From NCBI GenBank assembly GCA_023269295.1, contig JAHFTU010000050.1:1-8658 (forward strand): 8,658 nucleotides of DNA, in the 5' to 3' direction. Below are positions 1 through 7,380 of this stretch, piece by piece. The notes beneath the pieces are model-generated. The model saw nothing but the letters and a program-made list of their open reading frames with translations. It ran no database searches and was not told where the DNA came from. The translations under genes and the position numbers were made by a program. Within the stretch, counting starts at the first letter, position 1, and each line of letters starts with the position of its first letter. Origin of the DNA: Candidatus Woesearchaeota archaeon (GTDB lineage: Archaea > Nanobdellota > Nanobdellia > Woesearchaeales > UBA10216).

Positions 1-1
1 A

Positions 2-667
2 TTTGCAGTCATGTCCCTTTCTGTTTCCGCACCTCCAGGGCCGCTTGGAGTGCCACCAGCAGGAGGGAATGGAGGAGGATTGCCCTCGCCAACAGGGTCC
101 TATGGTGGATTGTATACTCCAACTGGCCCTGTGCTAACAGGCACCAGCGTTCCAGCAGGATGCACTGTAGTCTCAACACCGGTTTGCGGCAATGGAATTG
201 CTGAAGCAGGAGAGCAGTGCGACCTCGGCTCTTCAACTGATGCTGGCACTAAATTTTGCCCTGACGGGACTAGCGTAAAAATATTCTGCTACGGCTGCAA
301 CTTTGTCGAAAACCCGTGCGGCGGCTGCTACACTGATACAGATTGTATTGACGGCAACATATGCACAATTGACACGTGCGTGAGCAACAAGTGCACATCC
401 GCACCAGCACCGTATGATACGGTTAAGGCTTATGATAGCACTACGGGCGCGCCATTAGAGACTTGTGGTGGTACTGTTACAAAAAAAGGGAAATGCGGTA
501 ACGGGGAAATTGACCCAGGTGAAACCTGTGCCTCCTGCTCTGCGGATGTGAAGTGCGCAACTGGCCAGGTTTGCACAGCTTCCGGAACATGCCAGACCAA
601 GGCGTGCACTGCAGGCAGCATCAAGAACCACCAGTGCGCAACAAGCAGCGCTGCGAAGACTCCCTGA
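2..667 (+). CDS. Cys-rich secreted surface protein, 5'-partial, upstream half of a frameshifted gene
   Basis: The reading frame is open to the left window edge, so the ATG at 11 need not be the true start and the signal peptide is probably outside. From the ATG, residues 1-50 are a Pro/Gly/Ser/Thr-rich linker. Myxococcus-type disulfide repeats follow: CGNGIAEAGEQCD near residue 59, a CxxDxDCxDGNxCTxDTC-type block near residues 105-128, and CGNGEIDPGETCASC near residues 162-176. The last closely resembles NGKVDAGETCASC in the large surface protein at 3168. Such repeats are known from extracellular proteins rich in disulfides. The frame ends at a TGA at 665-667 shortly after a CATG/HQC stretch, while the next frame continues with the same style of protein. 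I read both as one gene broken by a frameshift near base 638. Ligand and exact role are unknown. High confidence that it is coding, moderate on the break. Confidence 0.8.
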   Translation, partial: FAVMSLSVSAPPGPLGVPPAGGNGGGLPSPTGSYGGLYTPTGPVLTGTSVPAGCTVVSTPVCGNGIAEAGEQCDLGSSTDAGTKFCPDGTSVKIFCYGCNFVENPCGGCYTDTDCIDGNICTIDTCVSNKCTSAPAPYDTVKAYDSTTGAPLETCGGTVTKKGKCGNGEIDPGETCASCSADVKCATGQVCTASGTCQTKACTAGSIKNHQCATSSAAKTP

Positions 668-1005
668 CTCACGACTGCGACAAAAAGGACGGCTGCAGCA
701 ACAACCTCTACGACAGCTACTCCTTTACAGGCTACAGCCTTCAAACTTATGGCTGCACGAAAACCAGTTCCTGCAAAGACTCCTGCTGCCCAACAGGACA
801 AAAGTGCGACGGAGGAGTGTGTAAGGTACCAATCCCGTGTAAGGACAACGACGGTGACGGCTATAACGGCAAAACTTCAGACTGTTCCACAGGTACAGAC
901 TGCAACGATGCCAACGCCAACATTCATCCAGGCGCTACTGAGCATTGTGGGAATGGCGTGGATGAGGACTGCAGCGGGAGTGATGCGTCGTGCGCGGATG
1001 TGTGA
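553..1005 (+). CDS. Cys-rich protein with MopE-like repeat, downstream half of the frameshifted gene
   Basis: This frame carries the C-terminal half of the preceding protein. The ATG at 553 is nominal: residues before about base 640 do not look like real protein, while from NKQRCEDS (640 onward) the Cys spacing becomes regular. The order is a Cys-rich block (DCDKKDGCSNNL ... CCPTGQKCDGG) followed by one MopE-like metal-binding repeat: DNDGDGY, then DCNDANANIHPGATEHC, then NGVDEDCSG. The large surface protein at 3168 has the same order (DCNKNGGCETNL, then DTDKDGY, then DCNDANANINPG), which supports joining the two frames into one polypeptide. The Asp-rich DxDGDGY loop suggests calcium or another metal, by analogy with the MopE surface protein family. 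The gene ends with TGA at 1003-1005 and converges on the lipoprotein gene at 1048. It could be a true pseudogene, a one-base sequencing error, or recoding. Confidence 0.75.
   Translation: MRNWPGLHSFRNMPDQGVHCRQHQEPPVRNKQRCEDSLTHDCDKKDGCSNNLYDSYSFTGYSLQTYGCTKTSSCKDSCCPTGQKCDGGVCKVPIPCKDNDGDGYNGKTSDCSTGTDCNDANANIHPGATEHCGNGVDEDCSGSDASCADV
868..929 (+). repeat. 62-base coding repeat, copy 1 (MopE-like repeat)
   Basis: This stretch matches 3693-3754 at 56 of 62 positions without gaps, by my own hand count. Both copies encode GKTSDCS.G.DCNDANANI and lie in the first MopE-like repeat of their proteins. The central run CAACGATGCCAACGCCAAC is identical in both, so the similarity is at DNA level and points to duplication or gene conversion. 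Confidence 0.85.
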
Positions 1006-1047
1006 GTAAGTTTAGGCTTTTTGGGAGAAGTGGCGGTACTAGGGTAC

Positions 1048-1539
1048 TTACTGTGGCTTTATCGTGCAATTGTTAGGGTCTATCCCGACTTTTGAGTATA
1101 GCCCTGAGAGAAAACGGTCTATTCTAGCGGCCCTTTCCGGTGCTTCTTCACGCCTTGTGGAAGTTTGTGGCGAGTCTTGGAAACTTCTGACTCCTCCATT
1201 GCATTCTGTTATTGCTGCGTAAGGTACAGAGTCGCTCCTGCCACTTACCGCACTAAAATGCACCGAGTTTAATGCTGGGGTAACTAGTAAAATCCCCTGA
1301 ACGCCATCTAAAAAGAATTTGACCTGAAAATATTTTATTCCATCTGCTCCAAACACAGCGCCACCAACCTTCTCACCGGCTTTGCTTGTTTTTTCAGCAA
1401 CCCGAATGTATTCCTGATTGGTGGTTGTTGGCTGTGCAGTAGGATTCGGCTGCACAGTAGGAGAAGGTGAACATCCCAAGGTGTAAATAATGGCAGCTAA
1501 GCCTACAAGTGGAATGGAAAGTTTCTGTACGAGATTCAC
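1048..1539 (-). CDS. Predicted small secreted lipoprotein of unknown function
   Basis: A 163-residue protein. The GTG at 1539 is chosen as the start because a TATA-like box (TATAAATAA on this strand, 1562-1570) is centred 27 bases upstream, the spacing seen at the other genes here, which implies a leaderless message. Residues 5-20 are hydrophobic and lead to YTLGC, with Cys23 as a plausible lipid-modified residue (lipobox-like, although Thr at -3 is not ideal). A Ser/Pro/Thr/Gln linker (residues 24-42) follows, as is usual for a tethered lipoprotein. The remainder (about residues 43-163) is a small alpha/beta-looking domain with two Cys (in ITECNGG and NNCTIK) that could form a disulfide. I do not recognise the family. 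It lies between the two Cys-rich loci on the opposite strand and has its own promoter, so it is probably transcribed alone. Confidence 0.75.
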   Translation of the reverse strand: MNLVQKLSIPLVGLAAIIYTLGCSPSPTVQPNPTAQPTTTNQEYIRVAEKTSKAGEKVGGAVFGADGIKYFQVKFFLDGVQGILLVTPALNSVHFSAVSGRSDSVPYAAITECNGGVRSFQDSPQTSTRREEAPERAARIDRFLSGLYSKVGIDPNNCTIKPQ

Positions 1540-1561
1540 GAATTAACACTAAAAACTCAGC

Positions 1562-1570
1562 TTATTTATA
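1562..1570 (-). promoter_or_regulatory. TATA-like box of the lipoprotein gene, possibly bidirectional
   Basis: On the minus strand this reads TATAAATAA, centred 27 bases before the GTG at 1539. On the plus strand it reads TTATTTATA and sits about 27 bases before 1593, just where the orphan Cys-rich fragment begins, so it could in principle fire in both directions. Confidence 0.6.
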
Positions 1571-1593
1571 CTTTTTGTCAATCACCAACTTTA

Positions 1594-1707
1594 ATTGTCA
1601 CTTCTTCGCAGCCTGCTGCTGCTTATCCGTGCTGCACTAGTGATGACGGCTGCAGTTTTGATGAGAAGTGCTTTGGCACGCACTCAAGCTTATTTTGCGC
1701 TAGGTGA
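1594..1707 (+). pseudogene. Orphan fragment of a Cys-rich surface protein (start of mature region)
   Basis: Read from 1594, the plus strand gives IVTSSQPAAAYPCCTSDDGC followed by SFDEKC, a further Cys and a TGA at 1705-1707. The large surface protein at 3168 has IITSSQPAAATPCCITDSDC then GPDESC at residues 23-48, just after its signal peptide. TSSQPAAA, PCC and DE.C are shared, and many differences fall at third codon positions, so the copy diverged under protein-level selection before being cut off. No signal peptide or ATG precedes it: upstream is the lipoprotein promoter. Its 3' end overlaps the last codons of the peptidase gene on the other strand. I infer a decayed or rearranged paralogue. 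A very short functional peptide with a non-standard start is possible but less likely. Confidence 0.65.
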
Positions 1708-3054
1708 CTGCACACCTTCGTACCTCTCCTGCAGGAAAGCAGTCATATCTGGTTGCAGTTCTTTAGGTGTGTGTGCTAACAAAATACCATAAAATGCTTG
1801 TTTATCGATAAATCTTTGCCTTGATTGCGCATTTATGTCCTTAACTATTAGCGACATGTTTTGCGGTCCCACCATGATCATGATATCTTGAAGCAATAAC
1901 TCACCCAAGCCCGTCACTGTATTTGGATGTATTTGCCGCTTGGCAAGCTCGGGGTAAGTTCCATCATACTCACTTATTGGGGGAATCTTTCCTCCAAACG
2001 TGTTCCTTACATTAAGCTCTAAGTTTGCGTGGTAGCCCGCAAATGGAGCTTCCATTACAGGAAGCCCATTTCCCGACCTTAATGTGTGGTAAGAAGTAAA
2101 GTCTGCCTTTCCTTCAGCAAGCCAAACAGGCATATCAGAGGTTTTGGTTAATTTATGATCAAACTCATGCGCACTATATTCTTCAATTGCTTTTCCTTCT
2201 GTTGTCGTTTCGTATCGTCTTACTACAACAGTAGCTGCACCACCAGTACCTTGCGGATAACCAAGAGTTAGTCCAGACCCTAATTCGTATGCAGCTCCAA
2301 GGTCATTCTGTGGTTGGCTGTGTATTACAAGTACGGGCTCTGGATATTTTAAGCCTGTGAATGCTTCTACTTTTGGAATTATGCGTTGTAATATATCAAA
2401 ATAGAAGGGCGCTCTTGCCGGGTCGCTTGCGAGCACTATGAGTTCTAGACTTCTATCGCCAACATTTATTGTGGTGCTTCTGTAGGATTGCGTTTGGAAA
2501 ATGGCTTTTAAGTCTTCAATTACAGCAGGGTGGCTGCCGGTTTCTGCTACGCCTGCCACTTGGCTTGCGTTGCGTATTATGCTCAGTTCTCGTGAATCGT
2601 AACCGTCCTTGCCTAGCGTAGTTTCTATAACTTGCGCCAGTTCTGAGCCGAGCTGCCTGTAATTTTCAAAGCTTCTTAGCCTGCTTAACTCTGAACTGAT
2701 GGCCGCTTCTAGCATAAGTTTCTCTTGGCGTTGCTTGTTTGCTTCTGTAGCATCTGAGCTTCTTGTTGTTACTGTTGGTATCGGTCTCGTCTGTTCTTGT
2801 CCTCGCGCCAAAGGGTTCGGAAAGTAGCCCGCTCCTGCTCCGGTTACGTAAAAGATTGCGGCTAATCCTAAGCCGACAAGAGCGTAAGCCCACCCGGGAA
2901 CATGCCTGGCGGGTGTTCCACTGCCGTTAGGGCCAGCGGCTTGCCCAGCACCAGCTTTTTCATGGCTCGCGCCGCTGCCTATTCCCCCTTCAAGCGTACC
3001 ACTACCAGAATTATCAACCGCTGCAGATTTCCCAGCAGAACTTTTCCTTCCCAT
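1690..3054 (-). CDS. Membrane-anchored zinc metallopeptidase (HExxH...E, peptidase MA/gluzincin-like)
   Basis: A 454-residue protein. Residues 1-53 are a Gly/Ser/Ala-rich, low-complexity tail, probably cytoplasmic. Residues 55-75 (WAYALVGLGLAAIFYVTGAG) form one transmembrane segment, and the rest is probably outside. Residues 105-145 look helical. The catalytic site is HEFDH at 296-300, with a downstream glutamate at 314 in PVWLAEGKADF. His296, His300 and Glu314 would bind zinc and Glu297 would act as base, the gluzincin arrangement seen in peptidase MA-type families, where the second motif is often P-x-W-x-x-E-G. Substrate is unknown. The ATG at 3054 is supported by a TATA box (TTTATAAA, 3077-3084) about 26 bases upstream. 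The gene is divergent from the 1400-residue secreted protein and shares its promoter region, so surface-protein processing is a reasonable but untested guess. Confidence 0.85.
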   Translation of the reverse strand: MGRKSSAGKSAAVDNSGSGTLEGGIGSGASHEKAGAGQAAGPNGSGTPARHVPGWAYALVGLGLAAIFYVTGAGAGYFPNPLARGQEQTRPIPTVTTRSSDATEANKQRQEKLMLEAAISSELSRLRSFENYRQLGSELAQVIETTLGKDGYDSRELSIIRNASQVAGVAETGSHPAVIEDLKAIFQTQSYRSTTINVGDRSLELIVLASDPARAPFYFDILQRIIPKVEAFTGLKYPEPVLVIHSQPQNDLGAAYELGSGLTLGYPQGTGGAATVVVRRYETTTEGKAIEEYSAHEFDHKLTKTSDMPVWLAEGKADFTSYHTLRSGNGLPVMEAPFAGYHANLELNVRNTFGGKIPPISEYDGTYPELAKRQIHPNTVTGLGELLLQDIMIMVGPQNMSLIVKDINAQSRQRFIDKQAFYGILLAHTPKELQPDMTAFLQERYEGVQSPSAK

Positions 3055-3076
3055 ACATCTGCCGCTATTTTTCCAC

Positions 3077-3084
3077 TTTATAAA
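3077..3084 (-). promoter_or_regulatory. TATA box of the metallopeptidase gene
   Basis: TTTATAAA, preceded on the minus strand by the purine-rich GAAAGG (a possible BRE), is centred 26-27 bases before the ATG at 3054. This implies a leaderless transcript. No Shine-Dalgarno-like sequence is seen before the start. Confidence 0.75.
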
Positions 3085-3135
3085 CCTTTCGGTTTGTTGC
3101 CATTATCAAGTGACTACTTGTCGGTTGGCAATAAG

Positions 3136-3144
3136 TTTATATAT
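3136..3144 (+). promoter_or_regulatory. TATA box of the large surface-protein gene
   Basis: TTTATATAT lies in the divergent intergenic region, centred about 27 bases before the ATG at 3168, so transcription would start at or next to that ATG. With the minus-strand box at 3077-3084, this makes a compact divergent promoter pair about 60 bases apart. Confidence 0.75.
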
Positions 3145-3167
3145 TTGTAATTCAAAATGTTCTGCTT

Positions 3168-6100
3168 ATGCGTAAAAGAGGTATTGTAGTAGCTTTTGGG
3201 GTAATTTTAGTGCTGCTGTCATCAGCCTTTGCCATCATCACTTCCTCACAGCCAGCAGCCGCTACTCCTTGCTGCATCACCGATTCCGACTGCGGCCCTG
3301 ACGAAAGCTGCGACTGGCCAGGAGGATGGAACTGCTTGCTCTTAGGGAAATGCAACAAGCTCTGGCCGTATTCCTGCGGGCAGCTTGGCTACGCAAACGA
3401 CTGCAGCAGCGACTCCGAATGCGGCACTGGGAAGTACTGCAGCACCGGAACCAAAACTGCCTACGTTGCTGTCCATCACCAGTGCGAGTACATCAGCGCC
3501 AACGAATGCAAAAGCTGCAGCTACCCATCAGCAGACTGCAACAAGAACGGAGGATGCGAAACCAACCTAAACACAGACACAAACAACTGCGGAAGCTGCG
3601 GAAACAAATGCGCAAGCGGGGGGAGTTGTGAATCTGGAACGTGCAAAGCGCCACCACCCAAATGTTTTGACACAGACAAAGACGGTTATGATGGCAAAAC
3701 TTCCGACTGTTCCACTGGTTCCGACTGCAACGATGCCAACGCCAACATCAATCCGGGAAAGATTGATACACAGTGTGATGGGATTGACAATGACTGTTCG
3801 GGAGGTGATTATTGCCCGTGTAACAATCCAAGCTACGCAGACGCTGACGGTGACGGGTACAAGGACCCGATATGCGGAGGGAATGACTGCAACGACTATA
3901 ACGCTGCAATCAACCCCGGAGCTACTGACATCTGCGAGAACGGCATTGATGAGAACTGCTTTTATGGAGATGCAACGTGCCCGTGCAGCGATGCCGATGG
4001 AGATGGCTACGGCAACCCGGGCAAAACCAACTGTGCTAAGAGTGCTGAAACGGACTGCAACAACAATAACGCAAACATCTATCCGGGAGCAACTGAAATC
4101 TGCGGGAATGGAGTTGATGAGGACTGCTCGGGCGCGGATCAGCCCTGCAGCTGCGGCAACAACGTGCTGGACAGCGGGGAAGCCTGCGACAATGACCCAT
4201 CATCCTCAACAAGGACAAAATCGCAAAGCTGCCCTGGCGGTTATCCGAGCGTGACTGCGACGTGCAACAGCGGCTGCACGGGTTATGACTACACGTGCGG
4301 CAGCTGCGGAGATGGAGTAAAGAACGGTGACGAAACTGGCGTTGACTGCGGAGGAGCATGCACAACAACAGCGGCAGAGGTCTGCGGCGACGGCAAGGAC
4401 AACAACCACAACTGCCAGATAGATGAAGGATGCGCAGTAGTTGTGCCAGCGAGCTGCGGCGGAGTAGCTACTGAAGACGTGTGCAACGCTGACGAAAGCG
4501 GCTATTACAACAGGGTAGTTGCGGACAGCAGCTGCCCAAAAACAGAATGCTCTGTGGCCACTGCTACATGCCCAAATGGCAAGGTTGATGCAGGCGAAAC
4601 CTGCGCAAGCTGCCCACAGGATGTCAAGTGCCAGAGCGGGCAGTATTGCAACTCAGCAACCGCGAGCTGCCAAATAACGCCTCCACCTCCCCCACCACCA
4701 ACATGCGACGCAATTGCCTGCGCTCAGGCTGGAGGAACGTGCGTTGGCAACAACTGCATAACTACGCCATGCAGCCTGACAGAGCCTGGCAAAAGCAAGG
4801 CGTGCTGCGAAGGCAAGGGGCACAAGTGGCTGAAGAGCGGAGAGCACGATGCAGGCGATGCAGGAACTGGCACGAAGGAAGGCAGCCTGCCAGTGTGCTC
4901 TGCTTCTGACTGGAAGAGCTCAACTGTATCTTCGGTTTCCAAAATGCTTGGCAGCGATGCTAAAAAGGCGCAGCTGGCGGTTGACGGCAGCAAAGCGTAT
5001 TATGCGTGGGAAGTTTCCAACCAAATAGTGGTTGTGTCTGCAAACATTGACGGCTCTGGCGCTGTCAAGACCACGCTTTCCTCTACTTGCCCAACAAGCA
5101 ATAAGGCATGCGGGCAAGGCATTAGCGGCTTTAAGATGAGGGCTTACAGCGGAAAGCTGTACTTCGCGTGGAAAGGTGAGACAAGTAGTAACATTTATGC
5201 TGCTTATGTTGACGTTAATTCGCTGAAGGGGGGCTCTAAAGCGGTTTCCGCTTCTGCTGTACTTCCTTCCGGCGCGTCAAAGTATATGGAACAGTTTGAC
5301 TTTGCGGTTGGGAATGAGGGGCCTGACTACGTTTACCTCGAAGGAGGCCCGTGCACTTCGTATTCTGATGGCGAAGGAGGTTATTCTGATGACTGCAACT
5401 ATGCCCAAGGCGGGGTGTTCCTGGCCAAGCCCGGAGGTGTCTGGAGCAAAATAGCCAGTTGGTCGAAAACCGGGGTTGGGGATAATTTCGCGAGCTACTG
5501 GGGCGGCCCGCTGATAGCAAAGGATGGGGGCTTCACGTATTACGTGTGGGGTGATGTAACTACAGAGAAGTACTACTATTCATGGGGGCTGGGCTTCGTG
5601 GCCGTTTACGGCGTTAATGTTGCGGTGAAAGGCAGCAGCGGCCTTAACAAGTATGAGGTTTATCTCACGAAGGACGTTAACGGTCCTGGCCAGGCTGGCA
5701 AGAGCGGCCTTGATGCTGTTGCTGTTGGCGGGAAGGCTTACATCTCGTACCGGGCCACGCCAGCTTACCCTGGAGCACCGTATAATACTCTCTTGTCGTT
5801 TGATGCTGCGACGCAGATGGAGGATTTGCAGTTGCAAAAAGGCAGTCCCTCTGGGTACAGTGCTCCTTTACGCCTGGCAAGGGCTGGCAACCTTGTTTAT
5901 GCGGTGTGGAGCGAAGGCTTTGACAGCATCTGGCTTACGTACGGCTCTTCCAAGGATGAGTTTGTGAAGAACGTGAAGGGCATAACACCCTTCGACACCT
6001 CCGACGAGGACTACCATGCCCAGGCTATGCTGCACACCTTAGGCGTTGCAGGCAGCTCAGGATATGTGAGCTACATTGACTCCCTGCAAGTGTTTAACGG

Positions 6101-7370
6101 CGTGACTGGCTATGCCCAGGTGAGCTGCACCGGAGCTGGCACCGGCGCCGCAGCGGGCAAGGCAAGCAAGACCAAGTCTGATGGCCAGTTCAAGGACAAT
6201 AAGGGCGAAAGAAAGGCTCCTGATGACGTGAAGCTTGACCCTGACCAGGAAAGCTGCACCGACAACTTCTGGGTCGCCAGGTCAATGGAATGCGGTAGCG
6301 GAGTTTGCGCAAGCAACCCGGCTGATGCGGCGCTGTGTGATAAGCCCAGTGACTGCGTCTACAACGGCAAATGCTACAGTGATATAATAACTGTTGCTGC
6401 AACGTTCTTTGGCAACGACCAGACTGCCGCGTGGAATTCTGCCGCATGGCAAAAAGAAGTGGCTGTTGACGTTAACGGCGATGGCAAGCTTGAAGTGTGC
6501 GACCCAGGCCAGTGGCAAAACCCTGTAGGAACGGTAGCTGGAACAGTAACTGACATCACCAGCGGCGCGCCAATCGGAACTGCTACAGTGAACATGGCAG
6601 GAACATCAAACCCTGCAAAAACTTATTCTGCAACGACAGCCGCGGATGGAACCTACACGATAAGCAACGTTGACGCAGGCACCTACGACATGACGGCATC
6701 GAAGGCAGGGTACGGCAATCAGGTAAAGGCAAACCAGCCCATCCAGCCGTTCCAGGTAAACACTATTAACTTCCAGCTCACGCCTTCAGGAGGCGGAGGA
6801 GTATGGGGTGGGGGAGTAGGAACAATCAGCGGCACAGTCAGGAACATAACAAGCCAGCCCGTAGCAGGAGCAACTGTCAAAGTGCTCGGAACAAGCTTCA
6901 AAGCAACAACAGACGCTGGCGGGTCATACTCAATGCCTAATGTCCCATCAGGCACTTACGATATCTCATCAAGCAAGCCAAGCGATGGCTATGATGACGC
7001 AACAGCCCTGAACGTCGACATTGTGTCAGGGCCAATCACTGTAGATTTCACGATGCTGCACGGCCTTGGAGGATGCACCAACGACTGCACCAAGGCAGGC
7101 TCAAACATCTGCGATGCGAGCTGCGACGGCAAAGGCTCTTGCAAGTTCTACAGCGACGAAACAAAGCAGGCCTGTGACGGCACATTCGGCATTATCAGCC
7201 TGCCAGGAGGAAAGCAGGTAACCTGCTGCGGAGGCCAGCCATACACGCCCCAGAAGGCGGACGTAACTGTGCCAGCAAAGCAAGTTATAAAAACAATAAA
7301 GCCTGTCCTCTACCAAGGCAAGCTGGTGAAGCTGGTCACGCTGCTGTTCATACCGGAAAAGTCAGGCTGA
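3168..7370 (+). CDS. Large secreted multidomain surface protein: Cys-rich, MopE-like repeats, propeller-like, CarboxypepD_reg-like
   Basis: A 1400-residue protein. Residues 1-32 form a signal peptide (basic MRKR, hydrophobic 6-24), followed at once by PCC. Order of parts: Cys-rich blocks (35-165); three MopE-like repeats (about 166-212, 223-271 and 274-327) with DxDGDGY loops, DCN(D/N) and PGAT-type motifs and (N)GxDEDC; Myxococcus-type Cys repeats including DGVKNGDETGVDCGG (382-396) and GKVDAGETCASC (471-482); a Pro7 linker (505-511); a Cys-poor, aromatic and Gly-rich beta region (about 585-985) resembling a propeller, with repeats such as AYYAWE, LYFAWKG and LVYAVWSEG; DVNGDGKLE (1101-1109), a calcium-type loop; two carboxypeptidase-regulatory-like sandwiches (about 1121-1205 and 1218-1296); and a C-terminal Cys-rich tail with CC at 1353-1354. 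No C-terminal membrane anchor is visible. It is probably a surface adhesin or binding protein; its ligand is unknown. A leaderless promoter fixes the start. Confidence 0.85.
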   Translation: MRKRGIVVAFGVILVLLSSAFAIITSSQPAAATPCCITDSDCGPDESCDWPGGWNCLLLGKCNKLWPYSCGQLGYANDCSSDSECGTGKYCSTGTKTAYVAVHHQCEYISANECKSCSYPSADCNKNGGCETNLNTDTNNCGSCGNKCASGGSCESGTCKAPPPKCFDTDKDGYDGKTSDCSTGSDCNDANANINPGKIDTQCDGIDNDCSGGDYCPCNNPSYADADGDGYKDPICGGNDCNDYNAAINPGATDICENGIDENCFYGDATCPCSDADGDGYGNPGKTNCAKSAETDCNNNNANIYPGATEICGNGVDEDCSGADQPCSCGNNVLDSGEACDNDPSSSTRTKSQSCPGGYPSVTATCNSGCTGYDYTCGSCGDGVKNGDETGVDCGGACTTTAAEVCGDGKDNNHNCQIDEGCAVVVPASCGGVATEDVCNADESGYYNRVVADSSCPKTECSVATATCPNGKVDAGETCASCPQDVKCQSGQYCNSATASCQITPPPPPPPTCDAIACAQAGGTCVGNNCITTPCSLTEPGKSKACCEGKGHKWLKSGEHDAGDAGTGTKEGSLPVCSASDWKSSTVSSVSKMLGSDAKKAQLAVDGSKAYYAWEVSNQIVVVSANIDGSGAVKTTLSSTCPTSNKACGQGISGFKMRAYSGKLYFAWKGETSSNIYAAYVDVNSLKGGSKAVSASAVLPSGASKYMEQFDFAVGNEGPDYVYLEGGPCTSYSDGEGGYSDDCNYAQGGVFLAKPGGVWSKIASWSKTGVGDNFASYWGGPLIAKDGGFTYYVWGDVTTEKYYYSWGLGFVAVYGVNVAVKGSSGLNKYEVYLTKDVNGPGQAGKSGLDAVAVGGKAYISYRATPAYPGAPYNTLLSFDAATQMEDLQLQKGSPSGYSAPLRLARAGNLVYAVWSEGFDSIWLTYGSSKDEFVKNVKGITPFDTSDEDYHAQAMLHTLGVAGSSGYVSYIDSLQVFNGVTGYAQVSCTGAGTGAAAGKASKTKSDGQFKDNKGERKAPDDVKLDPDQESCTDNFWVARSMECGSGVCASNPADAALCDKPSDCVYNGKCYSDIITVAATFFGNDQTAAWNSAAWQKEVAVDVNGDGKLEVCDPGQWQNPVGTVAGTVTDITSGAPIGTATVNMAGTSNPAKTYSATTAADGTYTISNVDAGTYDMTASKAGYGNQVKANQPIQPFQVNTINFQLTPSGGGGVWGGGVGTISGTVRNITSQPVAGATVKVLGTSFKATTDAGGSYSMPNVPSGTYDISSSKPSDGYDDATALNVDIVSGPITVDFTMLHGLGGCTNDCTKAGSNICDASCDGKGSCKFYSDETKQACDGTFGIISLPGGKQVTCCGGQPYTPQKADVTVPAKQVIKTIKPVLYQGKLVKLVTLLFIPEKSG
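3693..3754 (+). repeat. 62-base coding repeat, copy 2 (MopE-like repeat)
   Basis: Partner of 868-929: about 56 of 62 bases are identical in the same reading context (GKTSDCSTGSDCNDANANI here). The other MopE-like repeats of this protein are much less similar in DNA, so this pair was copied or converted between genes more recently than the internal repeats diverged. Confidence 0.85.
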
Positions 7371-7380
7371 TTTTCTTTTT
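7371..7380 (+). terminator. T-rich transcription terminator after the large surface-protein gene
   Basis: TTTTCTTTTT begins directly after the TGA stop at 7368-7370, with no stem needed. Oligo-T runs are the usual intrinsic termination signal in archaea. Confidence 0.6.

Noticed and set aside
1005..1052. Inverted repeat AGTAAGT/ACTTACT between the convergent genes, with a T5 run at 1018-1022, as a shared terminator
   Set aside because: The loop would be 34 bases and the stem only 7 bp; it may be chance, and the T run is short.
1595..1792. Plus-strand open frame from TTG at 1595 with a leucine-rich, signal-like start
   Set aside because: It is the shifted frame of the orphan Cys-rich fragment and then runs antisense into the peptidase gene; the hydrophobic look comes from reading CTG/CTT runs in the wrong frame.
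3628..4254. Long plus-strand open frame rich in Thr, Ala and Met inside the large surface-protein gene
   Set aside because: Its composition is that of a shifted reading of Asp/Asn/Cys-rich repeats; the main frame has clear domains throughout.
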